Assembly: GCA_017620795.1 (NCBI GenBank)
Contig: JAGAUM010000214.1
Coordinates: 1-6,594, forward strand
DNA length: 6,594 bases
DNA from: Clostridia bacterium
GTDB lineage: Bacteria > Bacillota > Clostridia > RGIG8785
Direction: 5' to 3'
Positions within the stretch are counted from its first letter, which is position 1; every line of letters starts with the position of its first letter. Positions 1-5,709 of this stretch are shown piece by piece. Below the pieces are notes generated by a model. The model saw nothing but the letters and a program-made list of their open reading frames with translations. It had not been told where the DNA came from and made no database searches. A program made the position numbers and the translations under genes.

Positions 1-19
1 ACGCTTTTTATTTTGCAAG

Positions 20-37
20 TTGTTGACATTTCAACAA
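20..37. promoter_or_regulatory. inverted repeat over the -35 box, possible operator
   Basis: TTGTTGA (20-26) and TCAACAA (31-37) form a perfect 7-base inverted repeat around a 4-base centre. It covers the whole -35 hexamer of the DegV promoter, the usual place for a repressor site. The dyad is seen directly; its role is inference. Part of the symmetry comes from the -35 sequence itself, so chance is a real alternative. Confidence 0.3.
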
Positions 38-51
38 GCAAGGTGTATAAT
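23..51 (+). promoter_or_regulatory. sigma-A promoter of the DegV-family gene
   Basis: TTGACA at 23-28 and TATAAT at 46-51 are both exact consensus, separated by the ideal 17 bases. Transcription would start near 58, giving a leader of about 22 bases that carries the ribosome binding site AGGAGG at 67-72, seven bases before the ATG at 80. This supports both the start codon and an independent transcription unit. The strand and spacing fit nothing else nearby. Confidence 0.9.
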
Positions 52-79
52 GGTATAAACCAATTTAGGAGGTATAAAC

Positions 80-943
80 ATGAGTTTTGTAATCCATACC
101 GATTCCGGCTGTGATATTTCCCCCGCGCTTTTAAATGAATGGGGCGTTGTCTGCACCAGCCTCACCTTCCGTTTTGACGATGTGGATAAAGAATATTCCA
201 ATACCGATATGTCCCCTTCTGATTTTTACGCCAAAATGCGTGAGGGTGCAACCGCAAAGACTTCCGCTATCAACAGTGAAATGTTCCGCGTAGTCTTTGA
301 GGAAACTTTAAAAGAAGGAAATGACGTTTTATATCTTGCCTTCTCCTCCGGTTTAAGTACCACTTATAACTCTGCGCGGATGGCTGCTGAAGAATTGCGT
401 TCCCAGTATCCCGAGCGAAAAGTGGTTGTAGTGGATACCTTGGCTGCTTCAGCAGGTCAGGGTATGCTGGTTAAACTGGCAGTGGATAAAAAGAACGAAG
501 GTGCAGCTTTGGAAGAAGTTGCCGCCTATGTAGACAAGCACATTACCAAGCTTTGCCACTGGTTCACCGTTGACGATTTGATGTACTTAAAGCGTGGCGG
601 CCGTGTCAGCCCTACTGTTGCTTTCGTCGGTAACGCTTTAGGCATCAAACCGATTCTGCACGTCGACTATGAAGGACATCTGGTAAAGGTCACCAAGGCG
701 CGGAGCAGAAAGAACTCCATCGCCACCCTTGCTGACAAGTATATGGAATTAGCAGAAAACTTGGGGCAGGGTCCCGTATTCATCTCCCATGGCAACTGTC
801 TCGAAGACGCCGAAGCCCTGGCAAATCTCTTGAAGGAACGCTACGGTGCGACGGTTGAAATCATCACTGATGTTGGCCCGGTTATCGGTGCTCATTCAGG
901 CCCTGGTACGCTGGCACTCTTCTTCATCGGAACTGAAAGATAA
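80..943 (+). CDS. DegV family fatty-acid-binding protein (FakB-like)
   Basis: This 287-residue protein is a full-length DegV-family member. Proteins of this family (FakB) bind a single fatty acid and present it to the kinase FakA, which makes acyl-phosphate for phospholipid synthesis in the cytoplasm. Family signatures appear in order: the N-terminal TDSGCDI (residues 7-13), TS at 61-62, SSGLSTTYNSAR (89-100) with the family's conserved serine loop, VVVDTLAASAGQG (116-128), DDLMYLKRGGRVS (165-177), GNALGIKPIL (184-193), and the C-terminal VGPVIGAHSGPG (265-276), whose histidine is expected near the fatty-acid carboxylate. There is no signal peptide or membrane segment. The start is fixed by AGGAGG seven bases upstream, and the gene ends in TAA. 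No FakA-like kinase lies in the window, which is usual because FakB genes are often scattered. Family assignment is secure; the fatty acid preferred cannot be told. Confidence 0.95.
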   Translation: MSFVIHTDSGCDISPALLNEWGVVCTSLTFRFDDVDKEYSNTDMSPSDFYAKMREGATAKTSAINSEMFRVVFEETLKEGNDVLYLAFSSGLSTTYNSARMAAEELRSQYPERKVVVVDTLAASAGQGMLVKLAVDKKNEGAALEEVAAYVDKHITKLCHWFTVDDLMYLKRGGRVSPTVAFVGNALGIKPILHVDYEGHLVKVTKARSRKNSIATLADKYMELAENLGQGPVFISHGNCLEDAEALANLLKERYGATVEIITDVGPVIGAHSGPGTLALFFIGTER

Positions 944-952
944 ACAAAAAAG

Positions 953-971
953 ACCAGCCTTTTCGGCTGGT
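953..971. terminator. bidirectional terminator between convergent genes
   Basis: ACCAGCC (953-959) pairs perfectly with GGCTGGT (965-971) across a 5-base loop. On the plus strand it follows the DegV stop (941-943) and is trailed by a T-rich stretch (TATTTTATTA). On the minus strand it follows the TAA of the beta-helix gene (978-980) and is trailed by CTTTTTTG, the better U-tract. The 34 bases between the two stop codons thus hold one hairpin able to end transcription from both sides. Confidence 0.85.
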
Positions 972-977
972 ATTTTA

Positions 978-2273
978 TTATGCCTGTTTGAGGTTGGTCA
1001 CCGTATCGTCAACAACTACGGTCGAAGGTCTTCCCGCTTCGTAAGTGTTGCCCGAAACGGTAACACCGTCAATGTTACTCAGACGAATGGTGTTGGTTGC
1101 GTTATAATCGGGGTCAGACAAGAATTTGTTATTACGGATTACGAAGTTCTTGCCTTCGCTCATCCAAAGGTCATTGTTGTGGTTACCATAAAACGTGCAC
1201 CCCTCAACAATGATATTATCGTGGTCCTGACCTTTCCCTTCTCCGCCGCTGATGGTCAAGCCTGCACTATCCTTGTACATCCAGCCGCTGGAATGGAAGG
1301 TGCAGTTGCGAATGACTACATTTTCAGAGTATCCCGATTCCAACCAATCAAATTCAGGCGCAATCCACAATCCATATGCGGCGCCGTTAGAAACCGTGCA
1401 GTTTTCAATCAAACCGTCACTACTTTTGATGAGCAACGCACGGGAACGGGAATCTCGGAAAGTGCAATTCTTAAACCAATAACCGCTGGAGGTCCAGTTG
1501 CGGTTAATGACCCAGTCTCCCACTTTAAAGTTTCGCTTACCCGATTCCAGGGTAACTGCAAAATACTTGTAAGGACGGAAAGTCGCCGCTCCGACGTTCT
1601 GAACATATTCGTCTTTGGGTGTATAGGATTCCAATAATTCGCAGGACTTTACAATCAGAGCTGAGTTCTCTTCGGTCGTGGGGTTATAAAAGCGCAGGTC
1701 ATCCCCTTTCCAAAAGAGCTGCTGTCCTTCTCCATAGCCTAAGATTACCTTATCCCCTTCAATTCCCATGACTTTTCCGTAATGTCCGTGGATATTGGTA
1801 CCATCATCCAATAAATGCTCGAAAACAGAGTTTTCCATCTTCGGCCCAACGCGGTTTGCCGTGGTATGAAGCCCATCCCCGTGAACTGCAACAATGCGGT
1901 CGGTGATGGCACCAAGGGGTCTGGGCCCGCAGGTGGTCTTAATGTTATAGAACTGATTGTTTCCTTCACCGTCTACATCTGTGATAACGCACATGCCGCC
2001 CCAGATGTTGGCGTCTTTAAGGGCAACTTCTTTACATCCTTTCAAGCTATAGCTGGGTGCAACCTGATAACCCCAGGCTCCCACATAGTCTCCGACCTGA
2101 ATATTCGGCTGACCTGCAGTCTTTTTGCCATTAATCCGATAGGTGTTGGAACCCAGTTGTTCAATCTGCTTAGGGTCAATGGTAATGGTGGTTGTCCCCT
2201 CTACCATGCACCCCGTTTCATGTGAGTAAATGGCCCCCATCATCCCTTTTGAGATCAGTCGCTTATGGTCCAT
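978..2273 (-). CDS. C-terminal part of the interrupted protein: right-handed beta-helix domain, possibly GH110-like
   Basis: These 431 residues carry the effector half of the interrupted surface protein. Beta-helix rungs repeat the pattern 'enC.F / IrNn.F', for example WFKNCTFRDS (266-275), DGLIENCTVSNG (286-297), NVVIRNCTFHSSG (318-330), NIIVEGCTFYGN (353-364) and NFVIRNNKFLSD (376-387). Residues 156-163 read DDGTNIHG, and around 279-313 comes a stretch ending DWLESG; both resemble GH110-type alpha-galactosidases as I recall them, in which paired aspartates are catalytic. I rate that as suggestive only. There is no signal peptide, so on its own this ORF could not be exported. The ATG at 2273 is probably an internal methionine of the full gene, although AGGA lies six bases upstream and reinitiation after the TGA cannot be excluded. 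The gene ends in TAA just before a bidirectional hairpin. Confidence 0.75.
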   Translation of the reverse strand: MDHKRLISKGMMGAIYSHETGCMVEGTTTITIDPKQIEQLGSNTYRINGKKTAGQPNIQVGDYVGAWGYQVAPSYSLKGCKEVALKDANIWGGMCVITDVDGEGNNQFYNIKTTCGPRPLGAITDRIVAVHGDGLHTTANRVGPKMENSVFEHLLDDGTNIHGHYGKVMGIEGDKVILGYGEGQQLFWKGDDLRFYNPTTEENSALIVKSCELLESYTPKDEYVQNVGAATFRPYKYFAVTLESGKRNFKVGDWVINRNWTSSGYWFKNCTFRDSRSRALLIKSSDGLIENCTVSNGAAYGLWIAPEFDWLESGYSENVVIRNCTFHSSGWMYKDSAGLTISGGEGKGQDHDNIIVEGCTFYGNHNNDLWMSEGKNFVIRNNKFLSDPDYNATNTIRLSNIDGVTVSGNTYEAGRPSTVVVDDTVTNLKQA

Positions 2274-2309
2274 CTGAAATCCTGGATCAATGTCAACATG
2301 AAGGTAAAA

Positions 2310-3659
2310 TCAGTCGGGGTCGATATTATAAATCTGACCTTGGAACATGACCCGTCGATCGTGGTCGGTAGAAAACCCGTTAATGGCTACGTTCTCACAA
2401 TTGACCAGACGGAACGCGGAAGTCGCATTGGTCTGCATCAAGATGGTTACACCATACCCATTGATGGTAAAGTCTTTCACACCTTCCAAATAGATGTGTC
2501 CACCTTTTGGTGTCGATTTCAAACGATACACACCGGGTTGGATGGTGACTTCGCTGTGTCCGCTCATATATGCGGCATGAATCTGGTGGTTTATGTCAAC
2601 TCCCTCATATACGATTCCATCATAAACAGGAGAGTACTCCCCCGCGGGAGTATAGGCTTCGCTTTCGTCTAAAAGCTTTTTCAAACGAGAAAAAATAACT
2701 GCCGCTTCCGCTCGGGTAGCATTTCCTTTGGCATTGAACGTGCCGTCGGGATTACCTGTCACCAAACCCAAATTAGAGGCTTTTCCAATGTACATCCATG
2801 CCCAATCCGCAAACTCCGAAGAATCGGTGAATCGATTGGTCTTATCAATGGTTCTTCCGCGCATAATATCATACAGGCGAATAATGACCGCAGTCATTTC
2901 CTCGCGAGTGATGGGCGCATCGGGAAGCAGTTTATTATCAATAACCATGTTGGGGTCAACCACTTCGCCACGGTAAGTTGCATAGGCGGTCTTTGCAAAC
3001 CACTGGTTTTCCGAAACATCAGCATAAGAGGGCTCGTAAATCTCCATAGGAAGATTGGCAACCTTTAATGCCAAAGTTAAAAACTCCGCACGAGTAATCT
3101 GCCCGTCAGGGTCGAAGCGGTTTAAAGTCTTTCCTTTGATAATCCCTGCTTCTGCCAAAGGAAGGACATAAGACTTGGACCAGTGATTATTGAGGTCAAT
3201 AAAATTTACCAACGCCTCTGCTTCGGCAACGCCACCTTGATATAAAACGGACACTTTCCACGAAAGAGAATCCCCATCGCACCCACGGGTATCTGCCACG
3301 AAAGCAATTTCATCGTTCTCTGCCACAGATAAAGTGATTTCAGGCAGTTTCAGGCTTTTGCCGCCATCAACTGTATAAGAAAAAACCTCGTTCCCTTCTT
3401 TTTGAAGGCTGACTTTAAACCCGTCGCCCTCGCTTGCAACGATTTCGGTTGCAGGAACCATAACCGTGCCCAAACCGGGAGCGGTAAAGACGGCCTTTGC
3501 CACTTCGCCTTTCAAAGGCAAAAATGTATTATCCGATACATGTTCCAAAGTAAAAAGGTCGCTTTCACTGGTATAGGAAAGCATTCCTGCGCCACCTGGA
3601 ACAGGCAAGAACGTAAATAACACTAACAACACTGTAATAACAGAAAAAAGCTTTTTCAT
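2310..3659 (-). CDS. N-terminal part of SLH-domain surface protein (signal peptide, beta-sandwich, 3 SLH, start of beta-helix)
   Basis: The 449 residues begin with a signal peptide: MKK followed by a hydrophobic run to about residue 20, with likely cleavage near 24-27. Residues about 27-150 form an all-beta-looking region ending in ENDEIAFVADTRG and SWKVSVLY, like small sandwich modules attached to secreted glycosidases; this assignment is tentative. Three SLH domains follow, near 152-202, 212-264 and 276-330, with key motifs TRAE (189-192), TREE (251-254) and TRAE (315-318). SLH triplets normally bind pyruvylated secondary cell-wall polymers, so the protein should sit on the outer surface. 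From about 345 a pectate-lyase-like beta-helix begins (VTIQPGVYRL, FTINGYGVTI) but stops at residue 449 on TGA. The start is supported by GGAGGTG (3671-3665), five bases before ATG. If the TGA is real and not read through, the product is an anchor without most of its effector domain. Confidence 0.85.
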   Translation of the reverse strand: MKKLFSVITVLLVLFTFLPVPGGAGMLSYTSESDLFTLEHVSDNTFLPLKGEVAKAVFTAPGLGTVMVPATEIVASEGDGFKVSLQKEGNEVFSYTVDGGKSLKLPEITLSVAENDEIAFVADTRGCDGDSLSWKVSVLYQGGVAEAEALVNFIDLNNHWSKSYVLPLAEAGIIKGKTLNRFDPDGQITRAEFLTLALKVANLPMEIYEPSYADVSENQWFAKTAYATYRGEVVDPNMVIDNKLLPDAPITREEMTAVIIRLYDIMRGRTIDKTNRFTDSSEFADWAWMYIGKASNLGLVTGNPDGTFNAKGNATRAEAAVIFSRLKKLLDESEAYTPAGEYSPVYDGIVYEGVDINHQIHAAYMSGHSEVTIQPGVYRLKSTPKGGHIYLEGVKDFTINGYGVTILMQTNATSAFRLVNCENVAINGFSTDHDRRVMFQGQIYNIDPD

Positions 3660-3679
3660 TTCGACACCTCCATAGTTTT

Positions 3680-3708
3680 ATTATAAAAAGAAAAGACCCC
3701 TCTGTCAA
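3680..3708 (-). promoter_or_regulatory. sigma-A promoter of the interrupted SLH/beta-helix gene
   Basis: Read on the minus strand, TTGACA (3708-3703) and TATAAT (3685-3680) are exact consensus with a 17-base spacer. Transcription would start near 3673, leaving a leader of only about 14 bases that is almost entirely the ribosome binding site. The -35 box begins inside the loop of the GH35 terminator and the spacer covers that hairpin's descending arm, so the two elements share DNA. Confidence 0.85.
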
Positions 3709-3723
3709 TACAGAGAGGTCTTT
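3685..3723 (-). terminator. intrinsic terminator of the GH35 gene
   Basis: On the minus strand, the arm at 3723-3710 pairs with the arm at 3705-3692 over 14 base pairs (one G-T pair) around a 4-base ATTG loop. The run TTTTCTTTTT (3694-3685) starts at the 3' edge of the second arm. The hairpin starts three bases after the TAA of the GH35 gene. It is the strongest hairpin I found in the window. On the plus strand it is followed by TTTATTTTA, but no plus-strand gene would need it. Confidence 0.9.
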
Positions 3724-3726
3724 ATT

Positions 3727-5568
3727 TTACCGATATTCCGGTGCATAAGCAGGGGGATTTTTCGGATCACCAAACAGGATAGCATGGTCAATACCTTCAA
3801 CGGATGCCAAGGCATCACGGTGATGCAAATCCAAGACTTCAATGACATTGCCCGTCTTCTTTAACAAATCCTTCGGTAAAAAGAGGGTCTCTTGCGGTCC
3901 GATTTCCCAGTAACGGCCTAAGTTAAAGCCATTGACCCAGACATTACCCTTGCCAAAACCTTTCATATGTAAGAATGCATCCTTGGTCTCATCGGCATCG
4001 AAAGTGCCACGAAGCAAAACAGGGGTCTCGTCGTCAATGACAACCGAATCAATGGGTGCATACTCCACGCGAGAAAGGTCGTTAAAGGGCAAACAATACT
4101 GAGTCCAGCCAAAGAGCTTGCAGGGATCATCCAAGGTAACGGGTCCCAAAATACCCTTTCGGTCGATAATGCGGTCAAAGTTGGTGCGCCCTAGGTTTTC
4201 CACTAAAATATCCAGGGTAATGCCTTCTTTTCCAGGCAATAACTGAACCGGCTCATAAGCTCGCTCGCGCATGTACGCACCGCGGTACTTGCCATTTTCA
4301 TAAATCGTCGCACGGTCTCTTAAAGAACGGATATTCAACGAATGGGGCTTGTCATTATTGGTATTGGCAACATGAGTACGATAAAGCACAAACCCAAAGT
4401 TCTGTCCCAGAGCTTCCATGTTCAGTGGAGTCGCAGACTCTACCACATTGGACGATAAGCGATCCAATTGTTCCAACACTCGTGCCGCCTCGGTCAATTG
4501 AATGGTTCCCAAAGTCTGGAATTCGGGGTTTGCAGGTAACGGCTCAGTTGGGTTCAGAGACGGGCAGTTCTTTAACAAAACCTCACGGCAAGCAAAATAC
4601 TTCTCGGTGGGAATACCATCCTCACCAACCAAAGCATCTGCATCATAAGTAGTCATCATGGGGATGTACTTGCGCGGACTATTTTCGGGGGCATCATATG
4701 CAACAGCTTGTTCATTACCGCCGTTTAAGAATCCGAAGTTTGTGCCGCCGCAGAACATATAATAGCTTAAAAATCCACCGTTTTTGTAAATCTCATCAAC
4801 ACTCTCTACAATCGGCTGAATCTCACGGCGGTAAGTGGGTTCACCCCAGTACATGGCATGTCCGCTCCAGTACTCTCCCGCAAAGAAAGGATACTCGGGA
4901 CGAAGTTTTTTCAGTGCCTCTCGGGCAACATCTCCTTCAATACGGAAGTTGGCACCTGCAAAGCATCCGTCTAACATGCCGTTGGTCATATTCTGGAAGA
5001 AATAGCCGTCGGTGGAATATAACGGAACATCCACACCACAGTCACGGTACAGCTTACAAACAAAATCAAGATAGTTTCTGTCGTTGCCGTAGCTACCATA
5101 CTCATTCTCCACGCAAACAGCCAGAATCGGACCGCCGTTGGTGGATAAGTAAGGAACAAACTCTTTTGCAAGACGCTGGGTATACTTCTCCAAGGCCTTT
5201 AAATAAGGCGGATACGAACAGCGGGGTTGCATATAGGGGTCGCGCAGCAACCAAGCGGGTAAACCGCCACAATCCCACTCAGAACAGATGTATCCGGAGG
5301 GACGTAAAAAAACATAAAGGCCCAGTTCCTGACAAAGCTTTAAAAAAGCGGCAAGGTCCAAATGTCCTTCAAAGCAGAACTTGCCCTCCTCCTCTTCATG
5401 CAGGTTCCACGGTACATAAGTTTGAACCGTATTCAGACCGAAATGCTTCATTAAGCGAAGGCGGTGTTCCCATCCTTTGGGTAAAGTGCGGAAATAATGC
5501 ATGTCTCCAACTGCAAGGCAAAAGGGCTTCCCATCCAGGAAGAATTCTTTTTCATTAAACTCTAGCAT
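3727..5568 (-). CDS. glycoside hydrolase family 35 beta-galactosidase
   Basis: This 613-residue protein is a complete GH35 enzyme, a retaining glycosidase that removes terminal beta-linked galactose. The N-terminal TIM barrel shows GDMHYFRTLP (21-30), GLNTVQTYVPWNLHE (44-58), the YICSEWDCGGLPAWLL block (93-108), VENEYGSYG (153-161) with the expected acid/base Glu156, FAGEYWSG (229-236) with the expected nucleophile Glu232, and YMFCGGTNFGF (270-280). The 76-residue gap between the two glutamates fits the family. The C-terminal jelly-roll part contains GKGNVWVNGFNLGRYW (539-554). There is no signal peptide, so a cytoplasmic enzyme acting on imported oligosaccharides is likely. Two usually conserved spots differ: the common RPGPY reads RPSGY, and the usual MFHGGTNFG reads MFCGGTNFG. 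The start follows AAAAGGAGGG with seven bases between. It is divergent from the second SLH gene and followed closely by the first. The family is certain; the natural substrate (galactan, mucin glycan, lactose-type) is not. Confidence 0.95.
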   Translation of the reverse strand: MLEFNEKEFFLDGKPFCLAVGDMHYFRTLPKGWEHRLRLMKHFGLNTVQTYVPWNLHEEEEGKFCFEGHLDLAAFLKLCQELGLYVFLRPSGYICSEWDCGGLPAWLLRDPYMQPRCSYPPYLKALEKYTQRLAKEFVPYLSTNGGPILAVCVENEYGSYGNDRNYLDFVCKLYRDCGVDVPLYSTDGYFFQNMTNGMLDGCFAGANFRIEGDVAREALKKLRPEYPFFAGEYWSGHAMYWGEPTYRREIQPIVESVDEIYKNGGFLSYYMFCGGTNFGFLNGGNEQAVAYDAPENSPRKYIPMMTTYDADALVGEDGIPTEKYFACREVLLKNCPSLNPTEPLPANPEFQTLGTIQLTEAARVLEQLDRLSSNVVESATPLNMEALGQNFGFVLYRTHVANTNNDKPHSLNIRSLRDRATIYENGKYRGAYMRERAYEPVQLLPGKEGITLDILVENLGRTNFDRIIDRKGILGPVTLDDPCKLFGWTQYCLPFNDLSRVEYAPIDSVVIDDETPVLLRGTFDADETKDAFLHMKGFGKGNVWVNGFNLGRYWEIGPQETLFLPKDLLKKTGNVIEVLDLHHRDALASVEGIDHAILFGDPKNPPAYAPEYR

Positions 5569-5591
5569 ATTTTTGCCCTCCTTTTGTTGGT

Positions 5592-5620
5592 AATATAGCA
5601 GATTTTGAACACTTTGTCAA
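5592..5620 (-). promoter_or_regulatory. sigma-A promoter of the GH35 gene (extended -10)
   Basis: On the minus strand TTGACA (5620-5615) and TATATT (5597-5592) are spaced by 17 bases, and the spacer ends in TGC, giving an extended -10. Transcription would begin near 5585, so the leader is about 17 bases and carries the ribosome binding site at 5585-5576. A weak dyad, AACAC (5608-5612) and GTGTT (5622-5626), surrounds the -35 box and might be a regulator site. Confidence 0.85.
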
Positions 5621-5631
5621 CGTGTTTTTTA

Positions 5632-5660
5632 TTGACAGTTAAAAAGGATTCCCTTATACT
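5632..5660 (+). promoter_or_regulatory. sigma-A promoter of the second SLH/beta-helix gene
   Basis: TTGACA (5632-5637) and TATACT (5655-5660) are separated by 17 bases. The start of transcription should lie near 5667, giving a leader of about 43 bases that ends in AAGGAGGAG (5698-5706), three bases before the ATG at 5710. The -35 box is only 11 bases from the divergent GH35 -35 box, so one regulator bound between them could control both genes. Confidence 0.85.
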
Positions 5661-5670
5661 AAAAATAGTA
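5657..5670. promoter_or_regulatory. small dyad at the -10/start site of the second SLH gene
   Basis: TACTA (5657-5661) and TAGTA (5666-5670) are a perfect 5-base inverted repeat around AAAA. It overlaps the end of the -10 box and the probable transcription start, a position where a repressor could act. It is short and A/T-rich, so chance is quite possible. Confidence 0.2.
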
Positions 5671-5709
5671 CGAAAAACCCTATACTTTTTTACCAACAAG
5701 GAGGAGAAA

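Larger units (their letters stand above)
978..3659 (-). pseudogene. SLH-anchored beta-helix surface protein gene, interrupted by in-frame TGA
   Basis: The two adjacent minus-strand ORFs (3659-2310 and 2273-978) are in the same frame. The only interruption is one TGA at 2312-2310, followed by 12 sense codons (FYLHVDIDPGFQ) and then the ATG of the second ORF. Read through, the gene encodes about 893 residues: signal peptide, a beta-sandwich-like domain (about 27-150), three SLH domains (about 152-330), then a long right-handed beta-helix domain (about 345-893). The peptide before the TGA (FQGQIYNIDPD) and after it (FYLHVDIDPGF) reads as one unbroken beta-helix segment. A substitution from TGG (Trp), GGA (Gly) or CGA/AGA (Arg) is the simplest cause; a sequencing error is also possible. 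One promoter lies upstream and one terminator downstream, so this is a single transcription unit. No other frame damage is seen, which suggests a very recent mutation or an artefact rather than an old pseudogene. Confidence 0.75.
5584..5699. repeat. 10-base inverted repeat flanking the divergent promoters
   Basis: TTGTTGGTAA (5584-5593) and TTACCAACAA (5690-5699) are exact reverse complements. In gene orientation both copies sit directly before the ribosome binding site: TTACCAACAA-AAGGAGG for GH35 and TTACCAACAA-GGAGG for the SLH gene. On the GH35 side the copy touches the -10 box and straddles the likely start site; on the other side it lies in the leader. A shared regulator site is possible; coincidence or a copied leader is the alternative. 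Confidence 0.45.

Noticed and set aside
846..1637. Plus-strand ORF of 263 codons overlapping the DegV end and the beta-helix gene
   Set aside because: It overlaps DegV in another frame, runs across the bidirectional terminator, and is antisense to well-supported beta-helix coding sequence. It is a shadow ORF.
2310..2312. Genome-wide reassignment of TGA to Trp or Gly
   Set aside because: In roughly 2,080 codons of the window's four genes this is the only in-frame TGA, while TGG and GGA are used normally. A reassigned code would show many TGA codons.
2262..2312. Selenocysteine insertion at the TGA
   Set aside because: No convincing stem-loop follows the TGA in the next 50 bases; only a 4-base pairing with a 2-base loop is visible. 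The beta-helix position gives no reason to expect selenocysteine.
2271..2312. Frameshift as the cause of the gene split
   Set aside because: The stop and the second ORF's ATG are 39 bases apart, so both parts are in the same frame. A point change to a stop explains it without any insertion or deletion.
1815..2672. Plus-strand ORFs of about 135 codons opposite the SLH/beta-helix gene
   Set aside because: They mirror the real minus-strand frame, have no family similarity I can see, and lack promoter or ribosome binding site support.
4698..5558. Plus-strand ORF of 286 codons opposite the GH35 gene
   Set aside because: It lies fully antisense to the certain GH35 reading frame. Its translation is basic and Ser/His-rich with no recognisable domain, and no ribosome binding site was seen for it.
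5569..5709. Riboswitch or small RNA in the divergent intergenic region
   Set aside because: The 141 bases are fully occupied by two promoters, their start sites and two ribosome binding sites. Leaders of about 17 and 43 bases are too short for a known riboswitch, and no strong hairpin was found.
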